The notes beneath the pieces were generated by a model. The model saw only the letters and a list, made by a program, of their open reading frames with translations, was not told where the DNA came from and made no database searches. A program made the position numbers and the translations under genes. A DNA stretch of 64,000 bases from Candidatus Enterococcus murrayae (GTDB taxonomy: Bacteria; Bacillota; Bacilli; Lactobacillales; Enterococcaceae): NCBI RefSeq assembly GCF_017315985.1, contig NZ_JAFLVR010000026.1, forward strand, positions 18,012 through 82,011. The letters run 5' to 3'. Below are positions 51,091 through 60,180 of this stretch, piece by piece (within the stretch, counting starts at the first letter, position 1; each line of letters begins with the position of its first letter).

Positions 51091-51444
51091 TTGGAAAATC
51101 GTGCCTACATGATCGGTGTCGAGGCAACAATGGATGTCATCGGCGGAAAATGGAAGCCTATTATTCTTTGCAATCTTCGTCACGGACCGATGCGGCCCAG
51201 TGACTTAAAACGCGGGATTACTGGCATCAGCCAAAAAATGCTGACACAGCAGCTTCGTGAATTAGAAGAGGATAATATCATCGACCGCAAAGTCTATCAG
51301 CAAGTACCACCCAAAGTCGACTATTCATTAAGTGAGTACGGCCGCAGTCTTTCAGATATTTTAGACAGCCTATGCAGCTGGGGAGAACAGCATGTTGCAC
51401 ATCTCCAAGAACAAGGACAGGATGTTTCTTTGAAGGCAAACTAA
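51091..51444 (+). CDS. HxlR-family (DUF24) regulator
   Basis: 117 residues from TTG 51091, which has GAGGAGG 8 bases upstream; a frame extension to 51028 runs over the promoter. HxlR winged helix: MDVIGGKWKPIILCNLRHGPMRPSDLKR, quoted here only as IGGKWKP and GISQKMLTQQLRELE. One Cys (in LCNL) sits where redox-sensing HxlR regulators such as HypR/YodB carry theirs only approximately. Divergent from the DHA1 exporter, its likely target. Confidence 0.88.
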   Translation: MENRAYMIGVEATMDVIGGKWKPIILCNLRHGPMRPSDLKRGITGISQKMLTQQLRELEEDNIIDRKVYQQVPPKVDYSLSEYGRSLSDILDSLCSWGEQHVAHLQEQGQDVSLKAN

Positions 51445-51476
51445 AAAGAAGTTGAGATTTTCTCAACTTCTTTTTT
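51444..51476. terminator. Bidirectional intrinsic terminator
   Basis: AAAAAGAAGTTGAGA pairs perfectly with its complement around TTT, between the HxlR gene and the convergent thi operon. Confidence 0.87.
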
Positions 51477-52290
51477 TGATCACAATCGTATCTGTCATTT
51501 GGGCCCAATGATTGGTCGGTCCATGTCCGTGCCCCACAAAAATCGGTTGACTGATGGCCGCCTGGATAAATTTCTTTCCGATAATGATCGCTTCCTTTAA
51601 CTCTGTTCCCTTTGCCAATTCAGCCGCGATACATGCTGAAAATGTATCCCCTGTCCCGTGTGTGTTGGCCGTCTCCACTCTTGGCGCGCTCATCCAGAAG
51701 CTTTCCCCGGACGCTAACAAAACAAAGTCGGCAGCGTCTTTGTTTTGGCTATGCCCTCCCTTAACCACCACATTTTGTGTGCCGAAGGCTTGCAGTGTTT
51801 TGGCCGCTTCAATCATTTCTTGATCGGTCACGATCCGCTGCCCAATAATCACTTCTGCTTCCGGCAGATTGGGCGTGACGATTGCCGCCAAGGGCAGCAG
51901 CTCTTGATTGATGGTTTTTACCGCATCACTTTGCAGCAGATGATGCCCGCCCTTTGCCACCATCACTGGATCGACAACTAAAGGACCGAAATCAGCTTGC
52001 TTCAATTTCTTGACCACCGTTTCCACCCGCTCTGCATCTGCCAGCATACCTGTTTTAGCGGCACCAATAGCAAAATCAGCCGCTAGCGAGTCAAACTGCT
52101 CTTCAATAAAACTGCTGGGAATCGCCATGCTATCCTGTACGCCATAAGTATTTTGCGCAGTCAGCGCCACGATAATACTCATGCCAAAGGCTTTTCGCGC
52201 CTGAAAGGTTTTTAAATCGGCTTGAATCCCTGCACCGCCGCCTGAATCAGAGCCGGCAATCGTTACCACTTGAGGAGTTCCATTAATCAT
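51463..52290 (-). CDS. thiD: Hydroxymethylpyrimidine/phosphomethylpyrimidine kinase
   Basis: 275 residues, ribokinase-fold ThiD: TIAGSDSGGGAGIQADLKTF at the N terminus, VDPVMVAKGG, and NTHGTGDTFSACIAAEL with the catalytic Asp. It phosphorylates HMP and HMP-P for thiamine synthesis or salvage. GGAGG lies before the ATG, 2 bases after the thiE stop. Last gene of the thi operon. Confidence 0.95.
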   Translation of the reverse strand: MINGTPQVVTIAGSDSGGGAGIQADLKTFQARKAFGMSIIVALTAQNTYGVQDSMAIPSSFIEEQFDSLAADFAIGAAKTGMLADAERVETVVKKLKQADFGPLVVDPVMVAKGGHHLLQSDAVKTINQELLPLAAIVTPNLPEAEVIIGQRIVTDQEMIEAAKTLQAFGTQNVVVKGGHSQNKDAADFVLLASGESFWMSAPRVETANTHGTGDTFSACIAAELAKGTELKEAIIIGKKFIQAAISQPIFVGHGHGPTNHWAQMTDTIVIKKRS

Positions 52291-52292
52291 TT

Positions 52293-52916
52293 TTATGCCT
52301 CCAGTACTTCATTCATTTTTGTTTTTAAGCTGCGGACCTTCTCACCGACATCTTGGGCCAGCATAATATCACTGACGATCGAGACACCCGCAATTCCTGT
52401 TCCGCGAAATTCGGTCAAATTGTCGGCCTTTATCCCACCGATCGCAACGCTTGGAATCGCTACCGCCTCATTGATCGCCTTTAGCGTTTCTTTGGAGGTC
52501 AACGGTGTATCCTTGGTTTTCGTAGGAAAAATCGCTCCGATTCCCAAGTAGTCTGCCCCCGCTTTTTCAGCCTCTACCCCTCGTTCGATCGTTTTGGCTG
52601 AAACACCTAAGATTTTTTCTGCTCCGATCAGCGAGCGTACGACAGCTACCGGCATCTCATCATCCCCGATGTGTACCCCTGCCGCATCAACCGCCAGACA
52701 AATGTCCACCCGATCATTGATGATCAACGGAATACGATAACGATCTGTGATTGCTTTTACGTTCAAGGCCAGCTCATAAAATTTCCCAGTCACTAGCTCC
52801 TTTTCCCGAAGCTGAACCAGCGTCACGCCATTTTTACAGGCTTCTTCAATCACTGCCAAAAATTTTTCATCGCTAAAGTCGTAACGACCCGTTACTAGAT
52901 ATAATGTTAAGTCCAT
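52293..52916 (-). CDS. thiE: Thiamine-phosphate synthase
   Basis: 207 residues from ATG 52916; the start four codons earlier overlaps AAGGG. TIM-barrel ThiE joining HMP-PP and [42 protein letters not shown] (in part) and [12 protein letters not shown] are the substrate and phosphate loops. The start lies within the end of thiM, indicating coupled translation. Confidence 0.95.
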   Translation of the reverse strand: MDLTLYLVTGRYDFSDEKFLAVIEEACKNGVTLVQLREKELVTGKFYELALNVKAITDRYRIPLIINDRVDICLAVDAAGVHIGDDEMPVAVVRSLIGAEKILGVSAKTIERGVEAEKAGADYLGIGAIFPTKTKDTPLTSKETLKAINEAVAIPSVAIGGIKADNLTEFRGTGIAGVSIVSDIMLAQDVGEKVRSLKTKMNEVLEA

Positions 52917-53725
52917 TGTTTTTCCCATCCCTTCACCTCAGTCCACCAATCACTTTCCATCAAGGTCGAAAGCTGATTCAAGGTTTCTTGTCGAAAAGCG
53001 GCTAGCCCGGTTTCATCTCCTGCCTGCTCGCCGCAAAGATTAAAGTAGCTGACCGCAGTCACAGCTGCAGTCGCCGGCTCTGCTCCGCTGCCTAATAAAG
53101 CTGCGATCAAAGCCCCGACAATATCGCCCGTACCTGTAAAGCGATCCAATGCCGGGACGCCATTAGATAAACACCAAATCCGCTTTTGCTCAACCACGAT
53201 ATCCTGTCTGCCGGTTGCTAAAAAAAGCGTTTTCGGATACGTCTTGACTAACTGCTGCATGGCTTGCGCTAACTCCTCCAACGCTTCCTCACTTTGATCC
53301 AACTCACTGCCGTCTACCCCGCGGGCATGGCTGGGCAATCCGCAAAAATTTCGCAACTCCGAGATATTTCCCTTCACTACTGTTGGATTTTCCGCGACTA
53401 GCCAACGGCCCACTTGATCTCGCGTCCGACTGACACCGTAGCCCACTAGGTCAACAACGGTTTTCTTTTGTCCCTGGTTCGCCAGCTTAGCAGCTGCCGT
53501 CAAACTCTTTTCCCGTTCTTCTGACAGGTGTCCGATGTTCAGCAAGAGACTATCCGTCTGTTGAAACAGCTCATGGAACTCCCTTGGATCAGATGCCATA
53601 ATCGGTTTGGCCCCAACATAAAGCAGCGCATTCGCCACCGTTTCGCACGTAACCTCATTGGTTATGCAGTGAACTAAAGGCGCATCTGCTAGGGGGAAGA
53701 CTTTTGAAACATTCGTTTTGATCAT
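52907..53725 (-). CDS. thiM: Hydroxyethylthiazole kinase
   Basis: 272 residues, Thi[32 protein letters not shown] and [19 protein letters not shown] with the catalytic region. It salvages 4-methyl-5-hydroxyethylthiazole to HET-P. ATG 53725 overlaps the thiW stop by 4 bases (ATGA). Confidence 0.95.
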   Translation of the reverse strand: MIKTNVSKVFPLADAPLVHCITNEVTCETVANALLYVGAKPIMASDPREFHELFQQTDSLLLNIGHLSEEREKSLTAAAKLANQGQKKTVVDLVGYGVSRTRDQVGRWLVAENPTVVKGNISELRNFCGLPSHARGVDGSELDQSEEALEELAQAMQQLVKTYPKTLFLATGRQDIVVEQKRIWCLSNGVPALDRFTGTGDIVGALIAALLGSGAEPATAAVTAVSYFNLCGEQAGDETGLAAFRQETLNQLSTLMESDWWTEVKGWEKQWT

Positions 53726-54243
53726 CCAAACATCCTTTCATTTGAAAATAAGCCCTGCCAACGTTTAAAAATCGGTGTTTCCTGCAGCTTGACTAATACT
53801 ACAAAGGCGATCGCCGATCCGATCAGCGTTGCACCAACAAAGCGCGGCGTATAGATCAGCCAGTACAGCTCATTTTGACTGCCGGTAAACCAAACCATCA
53901 CAGGATAAGAGAGAAGTGAACCAATGACTCCTGTACCAATAATTTCCCCTACCATCGACCAGATCAGCTTTTTGCCTAAGCGATAAAACACTCCTGCAAG
54001 AAGTGCCCCAAACACCGCCCCCGTCAAAGCCAACGGCGGAATTCCCAACAGGGTCATCCGAATCACTCCGCAGACTAAAGCCATCACGGTTCCATAGACT
54101 GGTCCCAGCAGCACCCCAGCAATAATATTCATCACACTGGACATCGGCGCCATTCCTTCAATCCGCATCAAGGGGGACAAAACCACATCCAACGCGATCA
54201 TTAGGGCCAGCAACGTCATTTTGTGGATTTTATTTTTCTCCAC
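53722..54243 (-). CDS. thiW: ThiW, ECF-transporter S component for hydroxyethylthiazole
   Basis: 173 residues from GTG 54243, preceded by AAAGGAG at 9 bases; the longer frame to 54336 reads back into the TPP riboswitch and is rejected. Five to six membrane helices with LALMIALDVVLSPLMRIEGMAPM, the ThiW-type S-component start. It supplies the thiazole precursor to ThiM through a shared ECF module encoded elsewhere. First gene of the riboswitch-controlled operon. The operon lacks thiC/thiG, so it is a salvage pathway. Confidence 0.9.
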   Translation of the reverse strand: MEKNKIHKMTLLALMIALDVVLSPLMRIEGMAPMSSVMNIIAGVLLGPVYGTVMALVCGVIRMTLLGIPPLALTGAVFGALLAGVFYRLGKKLIWSMVGEIIGTGVIGSLLSYPVMVWFTGSQNELYWLIYTPRFVGATLIGSAIAFVVLVKLQETPIFKRWQGLFSNERMFG

Positions 54244-54293
54244 GACAAATAACTCCTTTCTGCAAGAAACAAGAGGAGGTATCTCAAAAGACA

Positions 54294-54326
54294 GAAAAAC
54301 CCAACCAAAATAAAATGGTCGGGTAC
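54294..54326 (-). terminator. Terminator of the TPP riboswitch expression platform
   Basis: Minus strand TACCCGACCA pairs with TGGTTGGGT and is followed by T5. It lies between the riboswitch aptamer and thiW, as expected for a transcriptional OFF switch. Confidence 0.8.
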
Positions 54327-54339
54327 GATCAGTCAACTA

Positions 54340-54418
54340 GCTACATTTCCCTGCGGCAGTCTTAACTGCATCAGGTTCCATGGGTATAATCTCAGCTAAA
54401 CAGCACCCCAAATGTTTC
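54340..54418 (-). ncRNA. TPP riboswitch (THI element)
   Basis: Minus strand contains the conserved aptamer strings GGGGTGC, CTGAGATTATACCC, GAACCTGATGCAGTTA and GCCGCAGGGAAATG in the right order and spacing. It binds thiamine pyrophosphate and ends transcription of thiW-thiM-thiE-thiD when TPP is high. Confidence 0.96.
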
Positions 54419-54593
54419 TCTTCAATTGATTGGAGTATAACATACTTTTTTTAATCCAACTAGCTTATAATGATAAAAGCTGCTCGAACGTATCCAGCAT
54501 TTGAGCACCAGACAGATACTGCTCTATTCTGAAGAACGCTCCCTATCTCTCACAGCAATAGACTAGACAAGAGAAAAAAGAAAGGAAATTTTT

Positions 54594-54983
54594 ATGATTC
54601 AACCAAATTTTTCTGCCATCCATCATGTGGCTATCATTGTTTCAGACTATCAAAAGGCCAAGCATTTCTATGTGGATATCCTTGGTTTGCCCATCATTCG
54701 TGAAAACTATCGACCGGAACGCCAGGATTATAAATTGGATTTACAGCTAAACGAGGCGGAATTAGAAATCTTTGCCGTACAAAATCCGCCGAAGCGTCCA
54801 AGCTTTCCTGAGGCAGCCGGCTTGCGGCATCTGGCCTTCAAAACAACGAACATCCAAGCGACCATTGACTACTTAAAAAGCCACGGCGTCGATTGTGAAC
54901 CCTTGCGAACCGACGATTTTACCGGCGAAAAAATGACGTTCTTCTTCGATCCCGATGGACTGCCGCTGGAGCTGCACGAATAA
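54594..54983 (+). CDS. VOC-family protein (GloA2/SMU1112c-type glyoxalase-like)
   Basis: 129 residues with the VOC fold: IHHVAIIVSDYQKAKHFYVDILGL and LRHLAFKTTNIQATIDYL, the His residues and a terminal LPLELHE placing potential metal ligands (His, Glu) as in glyoxalase I-like proteins. AAAGGAAA precedes the ATG. The closest small single-VOC enzymes in lactic bacteria are annotated GloA2; activity on methylglyoxal adducts is unproven. Confidence 0.82.
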   Translation: MIQPNFSAIHHVAIIVSDYQKAKHFYVDILGLPIIRENYRPERQDYKLDLQLNEAELEIFAVQNPPKRPSFPEAAGLRHLAFKTTNIQATIDYLKSHGVDCEPLRTDDFTGEKMTFFFDPDGLPLELHE

Positions 54984-54986
54984 AAA

Positions 54987-55006
54987 AGAGCAGAAAATTC
55001 TGCTCT
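54987..55006 (-). terminator. Intrinsic terminator, mainly for the MazG-like gene
   Basis: AGAGCAGAA / TTCTGCTCT stem with T6 on the minus strand only. Confidence 0.75.
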
Positions 55007-55039
55007 AAAAATGTGTAGTTTTTGAAGCTGCACAAAAGC

Positions 55040-55333
55040 TTACGCTTCTTCCACCGGATATTTAATCGCGTTTTTCTTCAATTTTTCGCTGATGATCTCA
55101 TCGATATCAAAGTTCAAATTATCCGCCATCATATAAGAATAGATCAATACATCCGCCAATTCTTCCTTTAGGCGTTCCGTTTGCGTCCGCGCTTCTTCTG
55201 AGTCCTTCCATTGAAAGAGCTCCAATAATTCAGCCGCTTCCAAGCAAATCGACAGCGCTAAATCCTTCTCATTGTGAAAGGGACGCCAGTTTCTTTCGTC
55301 ACGAAATTGATTAATTTTCTCCATACTATCCAT
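55040..55333 (-). CDS. MazG-like nucleotide pyrophosphohydrolase
   Basis: 97 residues from ATG 55333, with AAGG six bases upstream; a TTG two codons earlier is possible. All-alpha NTP pyrophosphohydrolase fold of the MazG/RS21-C6 (iMazG, dCTPase-like) kind: LSICLEAAELLELFQW and LKEELADVLIYSYMMAD carry the ExxE and ExxD metal-binding motifs. It probably removes pyrophosphate from non-canonical dNTPs in house-cleaning. Confidence 0.88.
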   Translation of the reverse strand: MDSMEKINQFRDERNWRPFHNEKDLALSICLEAAELLELFQWKDSEEARTQTERLKEELADVLIYSYMMADNLNFDIDEIISEKLKKNAIKYPVEEA

Positions 55334-55352
55334 AGTCAACCTTCTTTCGTTT

Positions 55353-56876
55353 CTATTCTAACACAGAAACGAAGGAGCGTTTTTCCTCAAGCTCGTTGAT
55401 GGTATCCTGAATCCAGCGTCTGCTTTGTTTGGTCAAAAAGGGATCGATCACAACAACAGGATAGTCCTCTGGCAGCCCTTCAGCCGAACCCGTAGTAATC
55501 AAGCAATCATAATTTTTCAATTCATTATGCAGCTGCGGGGTACCCCCAGATAATTTTTCAAAATGAACGAGCAGAAAGTTGCCATAGATCGTATCACTAA
55601 TTTGCTTGGCTAAAAAACTTTCCTCCGTTGGTGTTAAATCCGATAACAGCAGCAGCCTCAAGAAAGGTTCTTGGCTGGCCAGCCATTCCAATCCCCGCTC
55701 TTCTGTGGTGATCAATAAATACACATAGTTGCGAATAAAATCCTCTTCCTGATACATTCCATAGCGATCAACAAATTCTTGGACCAGCTCCCACACTCGT
55801 TCCACCCCGCGGCTATAAACCTTCGAGACTTCCGATAAGAAAATCGTTCGGTTGCGCCATAGCAGGCATACATACCGGCCTTGCGGATCATGCAGATAAA
55901 AATCATTCGATAGAACCGTCGCCAAATTGATTTGGCTTTGCTTATCTAATCGATAGCCAAGCATTTTATTGTATGCCTCCACGAGCTCATGATGCTGCAT
56001 AAACAGCCGCTGATACTTTTTGTTGTCTGCTATCGCATACTCCCGATGTGAAATGCTGAATACAACCGAATCAGAAAAAAGCAGCCAAAGACTATCCCGC
56101 ACCATATCCGGTGTCAGATCCATTTCTACCCCTTCTCTAACAGAGTGCTTCAGCAGCTTATAACTTAAGTTGAGCGGCAAGTCTAAGCCTTCCGTCCTCA
56201 GCTCCTCCTTCGGATACTCATGCCCATTTTTCATTCGCCAAACACTGATATAAAAATTATAGATCAGCCGCTTTTGAAAAACATACTTTTCGTGGATCTG
56301 ATTGACCTTAACAAATTCTTGGATATACTGCTCAATAATATGGTAATGCTTAAGAGGCAGCTTAGGCAGCGTGCTTTCAAATGAAACCTGTCGTTCACTG
56401 TAAAAGCGATAATAAAAGTGTCGAATCTCCCCCTCATTTCCTTCCACCCGCAATGGTCGATAGCATAGTTCCAGCCCAGCCAGAGTCAGCGCCTTCTCGA
56501 TTTTTTTCAAATAGCGCTGCGTGTTAGAAGAACTGAGATACAGCTTCTTTGCGAGTGCCGTAATATTCTCACATTCCTCATACAATAGCTCTTCAATAAT
56601 CTGAAACTCCGGACTCGTATTCAAAATATTGGCATAAAGATTTCCTAAACTGACTTTTTTATCCACGATCAATTGATAGAGCCCTTTTATTTTCGTAATC
56701 TGAAATCTAGGATACTCTTCATTGATCAATTCAATATCATTTAACAGAATCGGCAATGAGCAATTCAACTCACTTATCAGCTGAATACTCGACCAGCCGC
56801 TACGATGATAATAGAGTTTTTCCACTAATGCCAATCGCCGCTTGTTACTTGTTCCCAATACTGCGCGAAAATCCAT
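55353..56876 (-). CDS. Mga-family transcriptional regulator
   Basis: 507 residues. N-terminal winged helices (HTH_Mga region about 15-75 and a second HTH at about 95-125, ITALAKKLYLSSSNTQRYLK), central PRD-like Mga domain (about 190-400) and a C-terminal EIIB-like region (about 425-505). Mga and AtxA family regulators link PTS phosphorylation to virulence or surface-protein expression. GGGGGG precedes the ATG. The gene is transcribed alone; no neighbouring surface gene is present, so its targets are elsewhere. A second Mga-like gene lies at 60998. Confidence 0.83.
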   Translation of the reverse strand: MDFRAVLGTSNKRRLALVEKLYYHRSGWSSIQLISELNCSLPILLNDIELINEEYPRFQITKIKGLYQLIVDKKVSLGNLYANILNTSPEFQIIEELLYEECENITALAKKLYLSSSNTQRYLKKIEKALTLAGLELCYRPLRVEGNEGEIRHFYYRFYSERQVSFESTLPKLPLKHYHIIEQYIQEFVKVNQIHEKYVFQKRLIYNFYISVWRMKNGHEYPKEELRTEGLDLPLNLSYKLLKHSVREGVEMDLTPDMVRDSLWLLFSDSVVFSISHREYAIADNKKYQRLFMQHHELVEAYNKMLGYRLDKQSQINLATVLSNDFYLHDPQGRYVCLLWRNRTIFLSEVSKVYSRGVERVWELVQEFVDRYGMYQEEDFIRNYVYLLITTEERGLEWLASQEPFLRLLLLSDLTPTEESFLAKQISDTIYGNFLLVHFEKLSGGTPQLHNELKNYDCLITTGSAEGLPEDYPVVVIDPFLTKQSRRWIQDTINELEEKRSFVSVLE

Positions 56877-57393
56877 GATTATCCCCCCATTAAAAGACCA
56901 CCTTCATCTTGAATAGTTCCAGCCATTTGGCTCTGAATCAGAAAACCAGTATTGCTTCGTTTATTCTGAAAAAAGTGAACTATTACGCAAAAAGAACCCA
57001 CTTAAAAACATTATTTCAACAATATTCCATTACTTATATGAAAAAAATACCAGATACTCGCAATCTTTTTATTTGTTAACAAATAATAATATGAAAAGGG
57101 ACCCTTGACAATTTTTGGTCAAATTCATTCAAAATGCATGATTTCAAAATCAATTTTTTTTAATTTAAGAAAAAAAAGGGAAAAAAGCGCACCAAAAATC
57201 ACAAACAATGCCCCAATCCAAGCCTATTTTGGTCCCATCCCTTGAAATAAAATACAATTTTAGGGCATTTTCCCATTTTTTTAAAAAAAAGAAAAAAACA
57301 AGGGATCGTTCTTCTTGCTTTCGCCAGCAATTTTTTGCATGAATACTAAATAATGCCGAAATTTCTGCAATATCTGTAAATTTGAGCAAAGAA
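56877..57393. other. Long AT-rich region upstream of the Mga gene
   Basis: About 520 bases with long A/T homopolymers and no convincing gene. An open frame of 82 codons on the minus strand starts inside the ASCH terminator and lacks a ribosome site. This is likely the extended regulatory region of the Mga gene. Confidence 0.5.
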
Positions 57394-57422
57394 AAAACGC
57401 TCATTGATTTCATAAGCGTTTT
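57394..57422 (-). terminator. Intrinsic terminator of the ASCH gene
   Basis: AAAACGCT pairs with AGCGTTTT, T-rich on the minus strand. Confidence 0.75.
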
Positions 57423-57436
57423 ACAATCACTATTTT

Positions 57437-57826
57437 TTATTGCTGAATGAGTGAAAGATAGTATTCTTGCCAGAATTCTTCGGTCACAACCTTTTCGCCA
57501 GCCTCGATTACGAATTCTCCCGCTTCCGGCTCAACGATCCGATCATCCGGCACGTGGTATAAACGCCGCTGTCCCTTGATAGGAAAAGGTTTGATGCAGC
57601 GTACCTCAGAAAAAATCCACGCATAGGACTCTTCGTCCAATTTTTTAACATCAACAAGATCCACGATACAAACAGCATGGCCTGAAATACAGCCCGGCGT
57701 CTTGATCGCTGTCGAACAGATCAACAACGGACCGCGATGATGGGTCGACCACGAGCGATACTCTTCGATTTTCTTTCCGGAAAGAATTTCCATAACTGGC
57801 TCTGGATGGATGGAGATAGCCTTCAA
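57437..57826 (-). CDS. ASCH-domain protein
   Basis: 129 residues beginning at TTG 57826 with GTGAGG 8 bases upstream. ASCH/PUA-like beta-barrel: AISIHPEPVMEILSGKKIEEYRSW and GPLLICST, typical of ASCH proteins thought to bind RNA or act on modified nucleosides (some are N4-acetylcytidine hydrolases). Catalytic residues Lys-rich GKKIEEYRS could correspond to the active site of the latter. The neighbouring macro-domain gene upstream suggests a nucleotide or ADP-ribose related context, but a shared role is unproven. Confidence 0.82.
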   Translation of the reverse strand: MKAISIHPEPVMEILSGKKIEEYRSWSTHHRGPLLICSTAIKTPGCISGHAVCIVDLVDVKKLDEESYAWIFSEVRCIKPFPIKGQRRLYHVPDDRIVEPEAGEFVIEAGEKVVTEEFWQEYYLSLIQQ

Positions 57827-57903
57827 ATCATTCGCCTCACTTTTACGTATTTACGACTATTTTATCACTTTATACAGGATTGGATGAAAAGAATGAACCG
57901 TTC

Positions 57904-58410
57904 TCATTTAAGATGGCTTCGTTGAACATCCTTAAAAATATTCAGCCAGAAATCGTCAAAAACAATGACCTGCGTAGTGATCTTCTGATTTAGCGGTCTG
58001 TCGGCTACTTCATACAGGATTCTAGCTGCTGCCTCTTTAGGATAGCCATAAATGCCTGCACTTAACACAGGAACGGCTAAGGTACGTAGCTCATACTCAT
58101 GTGCCAGCTGAAAAACCGCTTCATATGCAGCATATAACAGCGCTTCTTCATTGTGCCTACCGTCAATATAACGCGGTCCCACCGCATGAATCACATACTT
58201 AGCTGGTAAATCGTATGCCTTTGTAATCACCGCAGTTCCCGTCGGTGTCCCGCCGATTTCTGCCATGGCCTGTTTCAATTTAGGGCCGGCCGCTCTATTT
58301 AATGCCCCATCGACCCCGCCGCCAGGGATCAAAGCTGAATTCGCCGCATTGACGATTGCGTCTACTTGAACAGTTAAACGTGAAATATCACCAACTCTTA
58401 CTTCGATCAT
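57904..58410 (-). CDS. Macro-domain protein (YmdB-like O-acetyl-ADP-ribose deacetylase)
   Basis: 168 residues from ATG 58410, preceded by GAGAGGAG; the longer frame to 58428 overlaps that site. Macro domain: VGDISRLTVQVDAIVNAANS, GGGVDGALNRAAGP and the VLSAGIYGYP ADP-ribose loop. Such proteins hydrolyse O-acetyl-ADP-ribose or ADP-ribosylated targets. Catalytic Asn and Asp are present in NAANS and GVDGA. It is 77 bases upstream of the ASCH gene in the same direction. Confidence 0.92.
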   Translation of the reverse strand: MIEVRVGDISRLTVQVDAIVNAANSALIPGGGVDGALNRAAGPKLKQAMAEIGGTPTGTAVITKAYDLPAKYVIHAVGPRYIDGRHNEEALLYAAYEAVFQLAHEYELRTLAVPVLSAGIYGYPKEAAARILYEVADRPLNQKITTQVIVFDDFWLNIFKDVQRSHLK

Positions 58411-58468
58411 CCTTTTCGCTCCTCTCACTTACGCTATCTATTATATCAATAAACAATCGGGGAGCATC

Positions 58469-58573
58469 ATGGCCGATTTAAAAAATTGCCATTTAATTGC
58501 TTTAGAAGACCAAAAACGCCAAGCAGCCAACCTCTCACCAGCTCAAGATTTTAAAACAGACCAAGCTCACTGA
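58469..58573 (+). CDS. Possible 34-residue small protein
   Basis: ATG 58469 with GGGGAG at 58459-58464, spacing 4, encodes a hydrophilic 34-residue peptide beginning MADLKNCHLIALED and ending at TGA 58573. It diverges from the macro-domain gene and is followed by a terminator on the other strand's gene. No homologue recognised and no TM segment. A chance ORF remains possible. Confidence 0.35.
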   Translation: MADLKNCHLIALEDQKRQAANLSPAQDFKTDQAH

Positions 58574-58590
58574 TTACCGCAGGGAGGGCA

Positions 58591-58628
58591 CGAAAAAAAG
58601 CACTGCGAGGCGATCCTCGCAGCACTTT
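58591..58628. terminator. Intrinsic terminator of the dus gene
   Basis: CTGCGAGG pairs with CCTCGCAG around CGAT inside a longer A/T-flanked stem, between 58573 and the dus stop codon. Confidence 0.8.
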
Positions 58629-58647
58629 TCACTTAATACTTACCTGG

Positions 58648-59628
58648 TCAAATCGAAAGAAGCTCCTGATGCTCCTTTTCAAAATCAGCCAAAATCTCTC
58701 GAACTTCCGCTGTTGATTTCGTATTCATTAAGCTCACTCGTAAATCATTCGCTCCGGGAAAACCTTTGACATAGATTTTGAAGAAACGATGCAGACCTAC
58801 GATCGAACGAGGAACCTGCTCCGAATATTGATCCTGCAAATCAAGCTGCAGACGCAGCAAGCCGATCATTTCTTTTGGAGAATGCTCTTTTGCTTCTTTC
58901 TCAAACGCATAAGGATTTTTGAAAATCCCGCGGCCGATCATCAAACCGTCCACACCGTACTTCTCTGCCAGCTCCAGTCCCATCTGCCGATCTGCTATAT
59001 CTCCATTGATCGTGATTAAGGTTTGCGGTGCGATTGCATCTCGCATTTTTACGATCTGGGGAATAAGCTCCCAATGAGCATCCACTTTGCTCATTTCTTT
59101 TCGCGTCCGCATATGGACTGAAAGGTTGGCAATATCCTGCCTTAATAAATGACTGATCCAGTTCTCCATCTCAGCAATGTCTGTAAAACCAAGGCGAGTC
59201 TTCACGCTCACAGGCAATCCGCCGGCCTTCGCCGCTTCGATTAATTCTGCCGCTACCTCAGGACGCAGAATCAAGCCGCTGCCTTTGCCTCGCTCCGCAA
59301 CATTCGGGACTGGACACCCCATATTCAAATCAATTCCCTTAAAACCCATATCGGCCAAAGCGATACTCATCTCCCGGAAGAATTCTGGCTTATCCCCCCA
59401 TATGTGCGCCACCATCGGCTGTTCATCGTCAGTGAAAACCAAGCGGCCTCGAACACTCTCGATCCCATCTGGATGACAAAAGCTGTCTGAATTCGTAAAC
59501 TCCGTAAAGAATACATCAGGTGCTCCAGCTTCTTTTACGACATGCCGAAAGACCACATCTGTTACGTCTTCCATCGGTGCCAAGATAAAAAAGGGCTTTG
59601 GCAGCTCTGCCCAAAAATTAGTTGTCAT
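58648..59628 (-). CDS. tRNA-dihydrouridine synthase
   Basis: 326 residues, FMN-dependent Dus reducing uridine in tRNA D-loops. TIM barrel with [34 protein letters not shown] (catalytic Cys in MGCP), KTRLGF and [12 protein letters not shown]. Length and motifs suit the DusB/DusC-like group of Firmicutes, but it is shorter than typical DusB. GAGGAAG precedes the ATG. Its long 5' region up to 60180 contains no other gene. Confidence 0.92.
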   Translation of the reverse strand: MTTNFWAELPKPFFILAPMEDVTDVVFRHVVKEAGAPDVFFTEFTNSDSFCHPDGIESVRGRLVFTDDEQPMVAHIWGDKPEFFREMSIALADMGFKGIDLNMGCPVPNVAERGKGSGLILRPEVAAELIEAAKAGGLPVSVKTRLGFTDIAEMENWISHLLRQDIANLSVHMRTRKEMSKVDAHWELIPQIVKMRDAIAPQTLITINGDIADRQMGLELAEKYGVDGLMIGRGIFKNPYAFEKEAKEHSPKEMIGLLRLQLDLQDQYSEQVPRSIVGLHRFFKIYVKGFPGANDLRVSLMNTKSTAEVREILADFEKEHQELLSI

Positions 59629-60180
59629 TATGTATACTTCCTCCTATATCATCCAAAACAACGTCATTATACTAAGGTTTGCAGGAAGAAGCAAAAAGCT
59701 AGTTTGAATAAAAGAGGCCTCCTCCTTTAATTAGGATTTCACCGCAGCTTCTTCACTAAAGCGCTCCTTACTTTCCTTTCTTTGCATGCCCTATATAAAC
59801 ACCGTACCTCCATTTTTATTTTTTCTTCATAATTTTCCAGTATCAACTAAAACAATTTAAATTGATAAAAAAGCTATACAGAAAAAATTAGAGTTGCTCT
59901 TTATTACTATTTTATTGTTCAATTGAACAAAATAGCGTATTAATAACCCATCTAGGCGAACCTCTCTTTATAAATAACGATAAATCGCAGTTTATATTTT
60001 GATATTACGATGTATTTTATTCAAAAATTTAATTTATGAATTAGAGAAATTAAAAAGAAGGAAAAATTATTCTGTATATTTTTGATAATGTATTGTTGCA
60101 GTAGTAATAAGAAAATAAGGCGAATTAACGAATGTTGATTCAGCCCATGCCTGCTAAATCAGTTAATAGGAGTGAAATTT
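59629..60180. other. AT-rich intergenic region
   Basis: About 550 bases between divergent dus and winged-helix genes. It contains only promoter-like AT stretches; no gene, repeat or RNA could be supported. AGGAG at 60168-60172 serves the next gene. Confidence 0.5.

Noticed and set aside
54244..54336. N-terminal extension of thiW
   Set aside because: It would encode the riboswitch terminator region; AAAGGAG with GTG 54243 gives the usual ThiW length.
57165..57413. 82-codon frame on the minus strand
   Set aside because: Its ATG lies inside the ASCH terminator, there is no ribosome site, and the Phe and Lys runs come from A/T homopolymers.
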